A stretch of DNA of 64,000 nt from Ignavibacteriales bacterium (GCA_016700155.1 CP065001.1:1550001-1614000); one strand, 5' to 3'. Positions 1 through 9,725 are shown, counted from the stretch's first letter. The notes: generated from the letters alone by a model not told the origin. Translations and numbers: made by a program.

Positions 1-198
1 AAACGATATATGTACATACCGCCTGCATAACCGGATGCATTCCAATCATACTTGTAGTAACCAGCTTCAAGCTGCTGATTTACAATTGTTGTTACTTCAG
101 CGCCAAGTGCATCGTAAACTTTAAGTGTTACAACTGCATCTTTTGGAAGAGCAAACTTAATTGTTGTTGAAGGGTTAAATGGATTAGGATAATTCTGT
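1..198 (-). repeat. Sorting-domain DNA copy A (homologous to 1981-2178)
   Basis: This stretch aligns without gaps to 1981-2178 at an offset of exactly 1980 bases, with 13 mismatches counted by eye over 198 positions. Only three mismatches fall between 58 and 191. It encodes the T9SS sorting domain of the edge gene. The similarity ends abruptly just upstream of the NYPNPFNP motif, which suggests recent duplication or gene conversion of this module alone. Confidence 0.85.
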
Positions 199-1736
199 TC
201 CAATTCAAATGATTGAATTAATTTATGATAATCAATTTCTATAATACCTGAGTATTGAAAACTTCCATTATAGTCGATTTGCTTTAATCTGTATTGGTAC
301 GTACCGTTAAAAATATTTTTATCTCTAAACGAATAGTCAACTACTTGCGTGCTGTTTCCGGTTCCTTCAACGAACCCCATTTCAATCCAATCATTATTTT
401 GATTAGTTGTGCCGTCATCACCGGAGAAGGAATTTACTTTTCTTCTTTCTATTATAAAACCATAATTGTTTTCTTCACTTGCTGTACTCCAGTTCAAAAA
501 AATAACATCATTACGAACCTCTGCAGAAAAATTTATTAGCTCAACCGGAATTGATTCAGAGATTTTGAGTAACCAGACATCGTGCACACCCGCACCATAT
601 GAAAGAGTGTGGCCGGTTACAACAAAGCTACCATCAATCGTTTCAATTACTGAATAGGCAATTTCAGAACTTGTACCACCAAATGTTTTACTCCACATCT
701 GGTTCCCGGCATAGTCCGTTTTTACAAGCCACAAATCATCTCCGCCGGCGCCGAATGATAATGTGTATCCAGCTATTATAAAACCACTGTCACTTGTTAC
801 ATCAATAGAGTAACCATAATCTCTGCCTGTTCCACCAAACGTCTTCATCCATGACTGGTTGCCGATGCTGTCGGTTTTTATGAGCAGCATATCATCCAAT
901 CCCGCACCAAATGATGATGTATATCCTGTAAGTATATATCCGTTATCAACCGTTTGTTGGACAGAGTAAGCTCTGTCAACATCTGCACCGCCAAAGTATT
1001 TGTTCCATTGTTCATTTCCTGCTGAATCGGTTTTAACAAGCCAGGCATTTCCAAGAGCACCAGGACCCTGAGAAAAAGTCCAGCCCGCTATTATAAATCC
1101 GTTATCAGATGTATTTTGAATTTCCCATGCACCGTCAGAACTAAGCCCACCAAGATTTTTTTGCCAAACTAAGTTTCCTGCAACATCTGTTTTTACCAGG
1201 TAAAGATCTCTTCCTCCTGAAGTGAAAGATGATGTCACGCCTGCAATTACAAATCCATCGTCACTTGATTGAATCACTGAGTAGCCTTCGTCGTCACTAT
1301 TTCCTCCAAAAGTTTTTTGCCACTGCAGACTGCCAAGTGAATCAGTCTTAACAAGATAAACATCCTTTACACCTGCACCGAATGAATTTGTTAGTCCTGC
1401 AATTATGTATCCACCGTCATTAGATTGTTTAACGCAGTGCCCTTCATCATCACTATTTCCGCCTAAAGCATTATTCCAGATTTGATTTCCATTTTCATCC
1501 GTTTTTATCAACCATAAATTTCTTCCGCTCATCGTTCCGAATGAACGAGTATAACCTGTTATGATATATCCACCGTCTGATGTTTGTTCTACTGAATGAC
1601 CGATATCTATATTTGTTCCACCAAATGTTTTTGTCCATATAGAATCAACAGTTTGAGGAATAATTTCAGTTGTTAGAAACATTAAAGACATCACAATCAG
1701 TTTAATGAATTTTAAAGAAGTGAAAACACGATTCAT
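1..1736 (-). CDS. T9SS-sorted beta-propeller repeat protein (C-terminus cut by window edge)
   Basis: The open frame starts at ATG 1734-1736 and runs off the left edge inside its last domain. The first 30 or so residues (MNRVFTSLKFIKLIVMSLMF...) form a signal peptide. About seven repeats of roughly 57 residues follow, each with a core like WxKTFGG...D.G.SV.QT.DGGYI..G.T.S.G.G..D..L.KTD..GN. This resembles delta-60/beta-propeller repeats of outer-surface proteins. After them come the PVELINFSAEV...GFIIERR module and the sorting domain (YPNPFNPSTTIKF...). The frame is still open at MYIYR, so perhaps 15-20 residues lie outside. The likely role is a surface-exposed, T9SS-exported binding or structural protein; no catalytic residues were recognised. 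The sorting domain DNA is almost the same as that of the next minus-strand gene. Confidence 0.85.
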   Translation of the reverse strand, partial: MNRVFTSLKFIKLIVMSLMFLTTEIIPQTVDSIWTKTFGGTNIDIGHSVEQTSDGGYIITGYTRSFGTMSGRNLWLIKTDENGNQIWNNALGGNSDDEGHCVKQSNDGGYIIAGLTNSFGAGVKDVYLVKTDSLGSLQWQKTFGGNSDDEGYSVIQSSDDGFVIAGVTSSFTSGGRDLYLVKTDVAGNLVWQKNLGGLSSDGAWEIQNTSDNGFIIAGWTFSQGPGALGNAWLVKTDSAGNEQWNKYFGGADVDRAYSVQQTVDNGYILTGYTSSFGAGLDDMLLIKTDSIGNQSWMKTFGGTGRDYGYSIDVTSDSGFIIAGYTLSFGAGGDDLWLVKTDYAGNQMWSKTFGGTSSEIAYSVIETIDGSFVVTGHTLSYGAGVHDVWLLKISESIPVELINFSAEVRNDVIFLNWSTASEENNYGFIIERRKVNSFSGDDGTTNQNNDWIEMGFVEGTGNSTQVVDYSFRDKNIFNGTYQYRLKQIDYNGSFQYSGIIEIDYHKLIQSFELEQNYPNPFNPSTTIKFALPKDAVVTLKVYDALGAEVTTIVNQQLEAGYYKYDWNASGYAGGMYIYR

Positions 1737-1880
1737 ATTTCCTCCCGAAAAATTATTCATTGAGTAATGGTTGAATCATTTATTCTTTGATTCAGATTTC
1801 ATTAAAAACAAAACAAATTCAGTCTCACGTAATCGTTCATTCTTAAATTACCAAAATTCTATCTGACTTATTCTTGAAGA

Positions 1881-1908
1881 ATAAAAAACCCCGCTGGCTT
1901 GCGGGGTT
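1881..1908 (-). terminator. Intrinsic terminator of the C25 protease gene
   Basis: Read on the minus strand, AACCCCGC pairs with GCGGGGTT across a six-base loop and is followed by a T-rich run (positions 1888 down to 1881). It sits just past the stop of the protease gene at 1932. The hairpin is perfect over eight pairs, so an intrinsic terminator is a confident reading. Confidence 0.85.
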
Positions 1909-1931
1909 CTATAAAGAATCTAATCAGATTT

Positions 1932-4900
1932 TTATTTCAGTATAACCATCTTCTTAACAGAAGTGAATTCACCAGCCTGTAAGCGATAAATATACATACC
2001 ACTTGCGTAACCGGATGCGTTCCAATCATACTTATAATAACCAGCTTCAAGCTGTTGATTTACAATTGTTGTTACTTCAGCACCAAGTGCATCGTAAACT
2101 TTAAGAGTTACAACTGCATCTTTTGGAAGAGCAAACTTAATTGTTGTTGAAGGGTTAAATGGATTAGGATAGTTCTGTGAAAGTTCGAACTCAACCGGAA
2201 CAGGTGAGTATTCTACGCTTACAACATTTGAGTAAGCGAATGTTCCATCAAAGTCCATTTGCTTTAACCTGTAATAGAGTGTCCCTTCAACTTCGATCTT
2301 TGAATCCGTAAAAGAATATAACTGGGTTTCAGTTGTTGTTCCTTTACCTTTCATGTCACCGATCTTTGAATAATTTTTCCCGTCAACACTTCGTTCAACT
2401 TCAAAGCCCATATTATTCAATTCACTTGCCGTTGACCATTTAAGTGTAACAGTATTTTCTTTCACAGTAGCGTCGAAAGTTGCCAACTCAACCGGCACAG
2501 GCAGCACTCCAAAGAAATCGAGCATCCTCATCATTAGACTGTCTTTATTTGATGGTGATGTTCCATTTACAAGACCTGCGAACTCAAATGCTGACCCGAT
2601 GGTTCTGTAAGTTCCGCCGTTGTACTGAACTGTAACACCATACGCAGGTGAAACATTGTTGAACATCATTACAGCAGGCGCGATAGCTGAGATATGATCG
2701 ATGTAGCTGTTGTCACCATTGTATGTGAATGTCATTGTCTGTCCAAGAGAATTTGTCTGACCTAGCACTGTGCCTAAGTCTCCTGTACCATCGGAAATAC
2801 CATTGATCATGAACATTGGATGAACAGGTGTAGCATCATCATAATACCAGGTATCACCACCTTCCATATACAATTTTCCGCCTGCAGTCAGGTAGTCAGC
2901 TAATTGCTGACCTTCTGCCGTTGATAGTACATGGTTGTTAGTGTATATACCGAGGCAAACAAAAATTGATGAATATAAATTCAGGTCGGTAGGGAATGAA
3001 GTTACAAGCTGTGAAGATTGTCCGCAGTTTGTAACACACTGCTGTATTGTCGTAGCTGAGTTATGATTTTCATCCATGTCTATGATAAGAACAGGAATCT
3101 GACCAACAACGATGTTGAAGTTTCCAGTTCCTGCAACACCTAAGTTTCCTTCAAAGTCAATTTCGAACGATACAGTATGACCCGCAGGAGTTGAAGATGA
3201 AGCAGTAACACTGTACTCTTTGGAAATCACAGCATTTGTATCAACATCACCATACACAAGATTATTAGTGTTGATAGTTAAATACGGATCTATACAAGCC
3301 AGGTTTCCGCTCACATTAAATGCTTTGGAAGTTCCTGAGTTGGTTAATGAAATAGTTATTGTCGCGGTTTCGCCCGGATCAATTTTACCATTGTTGTTTC
3401 CTGTAGGATCCTGAATCGTAAATCCGTTGTATTCAAGAACAGGTGAGTGAGCAGTTATTGAGAAATAACTTGTCCATTGATTTGCACCGTCTGTCGCAAC
3501 AAGTGTAAAGTTGCATGAATGATTGTCGGGCACACTTGAAGATACAGTAATCTGGAATGCATCGAGAATCCATTTTGATTCACCGGCAACAAAATCACCG
3601 AATGATTCAACTGAATCTGAAATTGATATATACTGATCTTCAGATCTTAACACTGCACTGACATTAGTAGCAGGCTGAGTACCGACATTTTCAAGTCTCA
3701 TATCAAGGAACGGATTTTCACCATAGTCAAGAAGTCCGTTGCCATTTCCACCATCTACTGAAACACCGGGACCATCAGCAATGCTCAGAGAATCAAATAC
3801 AACATAAGCACCTGCCGGCGGGATTACAGGAACAACTGAGGTGTATCTGTAATAATTTTGTTTTGTAACAGTCACTACAAGATTGTCGCCTGGTGAAAGC
3901 ATCGGTATGTTTATGTTCACTGGTGAGCCTGTACCATCTGCAGAACCGATTAAGTTTCCGTTTAATGAAAGACCAATGAGTGAATAAGCATCTGATGTGA
4001 CAGTAAATGTTGAAGAACCACTGATTATTACAGGGTTGTGAACAACTGTCAGGTTTTGCGGCATCTCTGAATAGACTGTTGTGAACGCGTCACCGTGATG
4101 ATGAAAAAGGTAATACGTCACTTCTTTGTTGCTGGTATTATACGGCCAGCTTGATGACTGCAGAAAATATTTACCTGCAACATTACCGAATGCTGGAAGA
4201 ATGTTAACCGGACCTGCTGTTCCAAATGTCGGCATAAACTGAGGCCAGAAATAATCCATCATACCCCAAAGGTAGGTATCATTTACGAATGAATATGAAA
4301 CTTCAGTAGCCGCGATTAAGCCAAGTGCGCCTTTTGAATGACGATGAAATGCTTCAGCAAAACATTCACCGGAGTAATCGAACTTTCCTGTGAGACAGTT
4401 TATCGATAGAATAAAAGGCAGATCATTATTATTTAAACCAATGAGATTTGAATTGCTGTAAGCGGGTTCGCCCCAGCCATTTTCAGCACCGTGATCTCTG
4501 TGTGAAAGCATAAATGCACCACTATTAATATCATTATTAATGCGTGTTGCATTTCCTCCCCAGTCAGTTAAGTGGGCGGGTGTTGAAGGAATGTAATTCG
4601 TACCGGATGGTCCAAAATAACTGACTATCTGGCTTGTATTCTGATTCGAAGACCAGGAAGTACTTGGAGTGCCTGAATAAATTGCGTTCTCTCTTACAGG
4701 ATGTTTTCCAAGACTGTACTGCCAGAAACCATTTACAATTTCAGAACACAACTGGAACCATCTTTCAGTCTGCCAGCCCATTGCCGTGATTGGTTTATCA
4801 TAAAAGTTTACATTGGTGGAAGGTGTTCTTTCATTCTTCAACATCTTACCAACTATAGTTGCAAGGTGTGATTCATTCTGAGCTGTAATTCTTGCAAAAG

Positions 4901-5972
4901 CAATTTCTGCCATGTGATCTCCATTTACATCCGCGTAAATGTGATCCGATTTGCAATAAGAATTATAGATCGGCGAACTAATTCCATTGCCTGTAGCCGC
5001 GCCTGTTCCGTAGTCAGCTAATAAAAGAACAGCGACAGGTGGAATTGTCCATGTGTTATATGCGTTATTGATGTATGATTCAATTGCAGTGGTCGTATTC
5101 CCACCGATTTGTGTAAGGGTAACTACACCTGTTCTGATACCTTGCTGATTTCTGAAATTTTTTATCGTATCAGCCCAAGCCAGGTAAGTAGGATTATCAG
5201 GACTAACAATTATGTATTCAAAATCCTGATCAAGTACATCTGTAATATTTTGATTTTTATAATCGATTACTGGAAGTGTATTGTAGTTAACCAAAGCATC
5301 GCGCAATATCGGGTCAAACCAGCGGTTTCTTAAACGTGTTTCACCGAATTGTCCGTTACCGCCGTTGAATGTCACTTCAATTTTTAAATCTTTATAAACA
5401 ACAAGTTCTTTGCTTACAGGATTATATTGAAAAGGAGTAATACCTATAAGAACTACATCAACTCCTCTGATCTGTGTTTGTTCCGAAAGCTGAACAGGAC
5501 TTGATGGATAGTACCTGTCAGATGAATATACCTGGGTGTTTCTTTCATAGTGAAGCGGTCCGACTTCGGTATCTTTTGGAATACGAGGCGCTGGTGCGAC
5601 TTCAACGTTTGTGAAAGTTTCTGTTCTTTGTGATATAACTCTGAACGAAGCATTTGAACCATGCGGGATTGCAATGTATTTACCGATTCCTGCAAGATCA
5701 GGATAACCTTCATTGTTTGGTAAAAAAACATCCGGCAGATGAATTGTCTTTTGTGTTAGTCCATTAATCTCAACATCATCCATCTGGAATTGTGTTACAG
5801 AATAGTTAAGCGAAACACTGTTCGAAGATTGTCTTTCTACAGTAAGTCCCTGACTTCCCCAGCTATCCGAGTATGTATAAACCTGTGCATTTGTTATTGA
5901 AGCGGCAATCAGGATTGAGCATACGAATAACAGAAAGGAGTTAAAAGAAAAGAGTGAGCGGTTTTTTCTCAT
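1932..5972 (-). CDS. Gingipain-like C25 family cysteine protease with T9SS sorting domain
   Basis: The product of 1346 residues is a secreted cysteine endopeptidase of the gingipain family (peptidase C25). It has a signal peptide (residues 1-29, ending ITNAQ), a C25 propeptide-like region to about 235, and the catalytic domain at about 245-640. The dyad appears to be His494 (in HRDHGAENGWG) and Cys526 (in LSINCLTG). The 32-residue spacing is close to the His-Cys spacing of Arg-gingipain. C-terminal to this are two beta-sandwich repeats (around 740-1010), a region rich in Gly/Thr, the PVELATFDATV...GFEVERS module and a typical sorting domain ending VKKMVILK. Family knowledge predicts export by T9SS and attachment at the cell surface. 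Substrate specificity (Arg or Lys) cannot be read from the sequence. It is transcribed alone; a clear terminator follows. Confidence 0.92.
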   Translation of the reverse strand: MRKNRSLFSFNSFLLFVCSILIAASITNAQVYTYSDSWGSQGLTVERQSSNSVSLNYSVTQFQMDDVEINGLTQKTIHLPDVFLPNNEGYPDLAGIGKYIAIPHGSNASFRVISQRTETFTNVEVAPAPRIPKDTEVGPLHYERNTQVYSSDRYYPSSPVQLSEQTQIRGVDVVLIGITPFQYNPVSKELVVYKDLKIEVTFNGGNGQFGETRLRNRWFDPILRDALVNYNTLPVIDYKNQNITDVLDQDFEYIIVSPDNPTYLAWADTIKNFRNQQGIRTGVVTLTQIGGNTTTAIESYINNAYNTWTIPPVAVLLLADYGTGAATGNGISSPIYNSYCKSDHIYADVNGDHMAEIAFARITAQNESHLATIVGKMLKNERTPSTNVNFYDKPITAMGWQTERWFQLCSEIVNGFWQYSLGKHPVRENAIYSGTPSTSWSSNQNTSQIVSYFGPSGTNYIPSTPAHLTDWGGNATRINNDINSGAFMLSHRDHGAENGWGEPAYSNSNLIGLNNNDLPFILSINCLTGKFDYSGECFAEAFHRHSKGALGLIAATEVSYSFVNDTYLWGMMDYFWPQFMPTFGTAGPVNILPAFGNVAGKYFLQSSSWPYNTSNKEVTYYLFHHHGDAFTTVYSEMPQNLTVVHNPVIISGSSTFTVTSDAYSLIGLSLNGNLIGSADGTGSPVNINIPMLSPGDNLVVTVTKQNYYRYTSVVPVIPPAGAYVVFDSLSIADGPGVSVDGGNGNGLLDYGENPFLDMRLENVGTQPATNVSAVLRSEDQYISISDSVESFGDFVAGESKWILDAFQITVSSSVPDNHSCNFTLVATDGANQWTSYFSITAHSPVLEYNGFTIQDPTGNNNGKIDPGETATITISLTNSGTSKAFNVSGNLACIDPYLTINTNNLVYGDVDTNAVISKEYSVTASSSTPAGHTVSFEIDFEGNLGVAGTGNFNIVVGQIPVLIIDMDENHNSATTIQQCVTNCGQSSQLVTSFPTDLNLYSSIFVCLGIYTNNHVLSTAEGQQLADYLTAGGKLYMEGGDTWYYDDATPVHPMFMINGISDGTGDLGTVLGQTNSLGQTMTFTYNGDNSYIDHISAIAPAVMMFNNVSPAYGVTVQYNGGTYRTIGSAFEFAGLVNGTSPSNKDSLMMRMLDFFGVLPVPVELATFDATVKENTVTLKWSTASELNNMGFEVERSVDGKNYSKIGDMKGKGTTTETQLYSFTDSKIEVEGTLYYRLKQMDFDGTFAYSNVVSVEYSPVPVEFELSQNYPNPFNPSTTIKFALPKDAVVTLKVYDALGAEVTTIVNQQLEAGYYKYDWNASGYASGMYIYRLQAGEFTSVKKMVILK
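1981..2178 (-). repeat. Sorting-domain DNA copy B (homologous to 1-198)
   Basis: This is the partner of the copy at 1-198. In the compared region the two encoded sorting domains differ at very few residues (for example Gly versus Ser before MYIYR). Other T9SS proteins in the window carry clearly different sorting domains, so this pair is a recent event rather than general family conservation. Confidence 0.85.
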
Positions 5973-6303
5973 GGTACAACCTCTTTAGTAAAACATAGTA
6001 CTTATTTTTTCCCCAGAAATATTTAACGGATATTGGGTGATCCGCATACGAAACTTAGCATTATAATTTTTTAATCAGAACAAAAAAATATTTTTTCCGA
6101 TAACGTTTAACAACAATTGCTAACTCAACACTATAATGCCTCTGAATATCCTTTGCAATTCTTAAACCAGATGGTTATCGATTGTACATTGTAAATTGTT
6201 AATTCTACATTATCCTTTGTGCATTGAATTGATATTAAAACTCTCATTGACTAATTTTAATACACATTTTAGATAAAATATTTTTTCAAAAAGGAGTTCT
6301 TGT
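5973..6303. other. Divergent intergenic region between C25 protease and gapA
   Basis: This AT-rich spacer of 331 bases must hold promoters for both flanking genes, which diverge. No strong promoter motif could be assigned. Positions 6181-6215 carry ATTGTACATTGTAAATTGTT and a similar tail, a small dispersed element that recurs inside the signal peptide coding DNA at 29332-29362. The end of the region has a good ribosome-binding site (AAGGAG) ahead of gapA. Confidence 0.6.
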
Positions 6304-7362
6304 ATGGCAATTAAAGTTGGAATAAATGGATTCGGAAGAATAGGTCGTTTGGTATTTCAGGCTATTTACGAAAAAGGATTATTAGGAAAAACCATTGACG
6401 TAGTTGCTGTGGTTGACATAAGCACAGACGCAAAGTATTTCGCCTATCAGTTAAAATATGATTCCGTGCACGGGAAGTTTGCGGGTAAATTAAGTACTGA
6501 AAAAAGCAGCCCTGAATTAGCTGATGATGATACATTCATTGTCGACGGATATAAAACAAAATGCGTTATGGCAACCAAAGATCCGTCACAGCTTCCCTGG
6601 AAAGAGCTTGGCGTTGATTATGTTATTGAATCAACAGGAATCTTTACACATTCAGATCAGGCTAAAGGACATCTTGCAGCAGGCGCAAAAAAAGTTATTA
6701 TATCAGCACCGGGCAAAGGTGAAGTTAAAACAGTTGTACTTGGTGTTAATGATCAGGAAATCGATCTGTCAAAACATGATATTATTTCAAACGCATCATG
6801 CACAACAAACTGTTTAGCTCCTGTTGTTCATGTTCTTCTTAAAGAAGGAATTGGAATTGAAACAGGTTTGATGACAACAATTCACGCATATACCGCAACA
6901 CAAAAAACTGTTGACGGTCCTTCAAAGAAAGACTGGAGAGGCGGAAGAGCAGCTGCAATAAATATTATCCCTTCGTCAACTGGTGCTGCAAAAGCTGTCG
7001 GCGAAGTTCTTCCTGCAACAAAAGGTAAATTAACCGGAATGTCATTCCGTGTACCCACCGCAGATGTTTCTGTTGTTGATTTAACTTTCCGTTCAGTTAA
7101 AGAAACTTCAATTGCTGAAATTGATTCACTTTTGAAAAAAGCATCCGAGACATATATGAAAGGTATTCTCGGCTATTGCAACGAAGAAGTTGTTTCAACA
7201 GATTTTATACACGATGAGCGTTCATCAATTTATGACTCATTAGCAACTATGCAGAATAATTTTAAAGATGAAAAAAGATTCTTTAAGATTGTTTCCTGGT
7301 ATGATAACGAATGGGGTTATAGCTGCCGTTGTGTTGATCTGTTAATGAAGATTGCAAAATAA
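6304..7362 (+). CDS. gapA: Glyceraldehyde-3-phosphate dehydrogenase, type I
   Basis: It catalyses NAD-dependent oxidation and phosphorylation of glyceraldehyde 3-phosphate in glycolysis, in the cytoplasm. The N-terminal Rossmann motif is INGFGRIGRLVF, and the catalytic cysteine is Cys166 in SNASCTTNCLAP. The conserved segments TATQKTVDGPS, RGGRAAA.NIIPS and SWYDNEWGY are present. At 352 residues it is longer than most bacterial GapA (about 330-335). The extra length lies in the N-terminal half (GLLGKTIDVVAVVDIST and KSSPELADDDTFIVDG), a pattern I recall from kinetoplastid glycosomal GAPDH, whose catalytic cysteine has the same number. The start is supported by AAGGAG about eight bases upstream. 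pgk follows after 224 bases, so the two probably form a glycolytic unit. Confidence 0.96.
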   Translation: MAIKVGINGFGRIGRLVFQAIYEKGLLGKTIDVVAVVDISTDAKYFAYQLKYDSVHGKFAGKLSTEKSSPELADDDTFIVDGYKTKCVMATKDPSQLPWKELGVDYVIESTGIFTHSDQAKGHLAAGAKKVIISAPGKGEVKTVVLGVNDQEIDLSKHDIISNASCTTNCLAPVVHVLLKEGIGIETGLMTTIHAYTATQKTVDGPSKKDWRGGRAAAINIIPSSTGAAKAVGEVLPATKGKLTGMSFRVPTADVSVVDLTFRSVKETSIAEIDSLLKKASETYMKGILGYCNEEVVSTDFIHDERSSIYDSLATMQNNFKDEKRFFKIVSWYDNEWGYSCRCVDLLMKIAK

Positions 7363-7380
7363 TTTTTGTGTTTGATTCAT

Positions 7381-7411
7381 CTGTCAGTCTGAGCTTGTCG
7401 AAGACTGACAG
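7381..7411. repeat. Dispersed palindrome (CAGTC-TGAGCTTGTCGAA-GACTG type)
   Basis: The arms CTGTCAGTC and GACTGACAG are perfect inverted repeats around TGAGCTTGTCGAA. The same central sequence with different arms recurs at 23601-23627. The arms differ but compensate, as expected for a folded RNA/DNA hairpin family of REP type. It lies just past the gapA stop and may act as a transcript-end or stability element. It lacks a T-run. Confidence 0.8.
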
Positions 7412-7586
7412 AATTCATTTCAAATTCTATCATCCCTGAGAAGCAAATAATTAAATTCAAACAGATGATGGGTGTAAATGAATCAACATCAAATAAACAA
7501 CCAACCTGCGAAAAATTCTTTCTCACTTCGAAATACTAATGCAAAGAATTACAGGTAAATGAATAGAAAATCTTAAGGGTGAAAAA

Positions 7587-8783
7587 ATGAATAAACTGTC
7601 TATCGACAAAGTTGAACTGAAAAATAAAAGAGTTCTTGTTCGTGTTGATTTTAATGTTCCGTTAGATGAAAACCTGAATATTACAGATGATATTAGAATA
7701 ACTTCATCACTGCCTACAATAAGAAAGATAATTTCGGAAGGCGGCAAAACTATTTTGATGAGCCACCTTGGACGCCCAAAAGGAAAAGTCAATCCGAAAT
7801 ACAGTCTTAATCCCGCAGCTGTTAGGCTGGGAGAACTGCTCGGGCAGAGTGTTATTTTAGCACCTGATTGTATAGGTGATGAAGTTTCTAAAATTGTTGA
7901 CGCTATGAAACCGGGTGATGTTGTTCTTCTGGAAAATCTTCGTTACCACGAAGAAGAAGAAAAGAACGATACCGAGTTTGCAAAAAAACTTGCGTCACTT
8001 GGTGATGTTTATATAAACGATGCTTTCGGAAGTGCACACAGAGCACACGCATCTACAGAAGGTGTAACAAAGTATATTAAAGTTTGTGCCGCAGGTTATT
8101 TAATGCAGAAAGAACTTGAATATCTCGGAAGCGCAGTTACAGAACCTGCCAGACCATATTGCGCAATTCTCGGCGGCGCAAAAATTTCCGGCAAGATCGA
8201 TGTGATAATGAATCTTCTAAATAAAGTTGACACACTTATCATCGGCGGGGGAATGGCATTTACATTCTTCAAAGCACAGGGAAAAGAAATCGGCAAATCA
8301 CTTCTTGAAGAAGAAAAGCTTGATCTTGCAAAAGAACTTCTTGAAAAAGTTAAAGGAACAAAATTAAAATTTTTACTTCCTGTTGATGTTGTTGTTGCAG
8401 AAGAATTTAAAAATGATTCACCATCAATGACCGTTAAAACAGAAAATATTCCTTCTGCTAAAATGGGATTGGATATAGGACCCGAATCAGTTAAATTGTT
8501 CCGCGAAGAGTTGATGAAGGCAAAGACAGTTGTTTGGAACGGACCTATGGGTGTTTTTGAAATGGATAACTTTGCAAAAGGCACATTTGAAATTGCCAAC
8601 ACGCTTGCTGAAGCAACAACAAAAGGTGTGGTAACAATAATAGGCGGCGGAGATTCTGCTGCCGCAATAAGTAAAGCAGGATTAGATGATAAAGTATCTC
8701 ACGTATCAACCGGCGGCGGAGCTTCTCTTGAATTTCTCGAGGGAAAAGTTCTTCCCGGTGTTGATGCTTTGAGTGAAGCATAA
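7587..8783 (+). CDS. pgk: Phosphoglycerate kinase
   Basis: It transfers phosphate from 1,3-bisphosphoglycerate to ADP in glycolysis, in the cytoplasm. It has 398 residues, the usual length for bacterial PGK. The recognisable blocks are the N-terminal substrate-binding RVLVRVDFNVPLD, SHLGRPKG, the ENLRYHEEEE segment, the hinge and nucleotide-binding GGAKISGKI, the WNGPMGVFE motif and the C-terminal GGGDSAAA with STGGGASLEFLEG. No key residue is missing. It lies downstream of gapA in the same direction, and the rhomboid gene follows after 24 bases, so it is probably part of one transcription unit. Confidence 0.97.
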   Translation: MNKLSIDKVELKNKRVLVRVDFNVPLDENLNITDDIRITSSLPTIRKIISEGGKTILMSHLGRPKGKVNPKYSLNPAAVRLGELLGQSVILAPDCIGDEVSKIVDAMKPGDVVLLENLRYHEEEEKNDTEFAKKLASLGDVYINDAFGSAHRAHASTEGVTKYIKVCAAGYLMQKELEYLGSAVTEPARPYCAILGGAKISGKIDVIMNLLNKVDTLIIGGGMAFTFFKAQGKEIGKSLLEEEKLDLAKELLEKVKGTKLKFLLPVDVVVAEEFKNDSPSMTVKTENIPSAKMGLDIGPESVKLFREELMKAKTVVWNGPMGVFEMDNFAKGTFEIANTLAEATTKGVVTIIGGGDSAAAISKAGLDDKVSHVSTGGGASLEFLEGKVLPGVDALSEA

Positions 8784-8807
8784 TTAATATTTAGTAAAGG
8801 AATTTTT

Positions 8808-9725
8808 GTGAGCAATTATTACAGACCGGGTTTCGGAGGATTCAGTTTTTTCCCGCCCGTGATCAAGAACCTACTTATTATAAACGGCGTTGTTTTTTTT
8901 CTTCAGCTTCTGATGGATAACCTGACAATTGGCGGTGTGCCTGCCTGGTACACATTAAATAAATGGTTTGCCCTCAATCCTATTTCTGGAGTTGACAATA
9001 ATGGCTTACCCTTCAACTTTCAGGTATGGCAACTAATAACATATCAATTTATGCATGGAGGTTTCAGTCATATCTTTTTTAATATGTTCGGACTTTGGAT
9101 GTTCGGAATGGAAATTGAAAATATTTTCGGTTCACGAAAGTTCCTTTACTTTTATTTGCTGTGCGGAGTTGTAGCTGGTTTATTCCAACTTTTCCTGACA
9201 CCACTATTAGGTGGAGGCTCAGCTTATACTATTGGCGCTTCAGGCGCAGTTTACGGGGTTCTTCTTGCATTCGCTATGTTATTCCCTGACAGATATATCT
9301 TCCTTTATTTCTTCATTCCGATCAAAGCAAAATATCTTATCGGGTTTTTAATAATAATGGAATTTATGCTTGTGGATAGTGCTAACAGCAGTGTTGCACA
9401 TCTTGCACATCTCGGAGGTGCATTTGCTGCGTTTGTTTATTTAATGCTTGATAAAAATCTTAATCTTGAATTCAAAAATTTATTTAAACGATCTTCATAC
9501 CGGACAAACAAATCATTTAACCCGTTTGGAAACTCTTCTTCAACTTTCAGAAATAAAAAGCAGGATGTTCAGGAAGCGAACTATTACGACATAAAGGATG
9601 AAGAAGATAAAATTGATCAGCAGGAAATTGATGCTATTCTTGATAAGATAAGTCAATCCGGATATCAAAAACTTACTGAAAGGGAAAAACGGATTCTCTT
9701 CCAGGCAAGTAAAAAGATGAAATGA
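8808..9725 (+). CDS. Rhomboid family intramembrane serine protease
   Basis: This is a polytopic membrane protease that cleaves substrates within or near the membrane. Several hydrophobic helices span residues about 20-225. The catalytic serine is in GASGAVYG and the catalytic histidine in the later HLAHLGGAFAAFVY helix. The HGGFSHIFFNMFGLWMFG segment carries the conserved His/Asn of the oxyanion region. A soluble, charged C-terminal tail of about 80 residues (rich in Lys, Asp, Glu) is also seen in many Bacteroidota homologues. The start is GTG at 8808, preceded by AAAGGA. The stop overlaps the next gene by four bases (ATGA), which indicates translational coupling. Substrate unknown. Confidence 0.93.
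   Translation: MSNYYRPGFGGFSFFPPVIKNLLIINGVVFFLQLLMDNLTIGGVPAWYTLNKWFALNPISGVDNNGLPFNFQVWQLITYQFMHGGFSHIFFNMFGLWMFGMEIENIFGSRKFLYFYLLCGVVAGLFQLFLTPLLGGGSAYTIGASGAVYGVLLAFAMLFPDRYIFLYFFIPIKAKYLIGFLIIMEFMLVDSANSSVAHLAHLGGAFAAFVYLMLDKNLNLEFKNLFKRSSYRTNKSFNPFGNSSSTFRNKKQDVQEANYYDIKDEEDKIDQQEIDAILDKISQSGYQKLTEREKRILFQASKKMK

Noticed and set aside
8096..8602. Long minus-strand open frame of 168 codons inside pgk
   Set aside because: It is a shadow of the pgk frame; its protein has no domain, and pgk is intact and well conserved.
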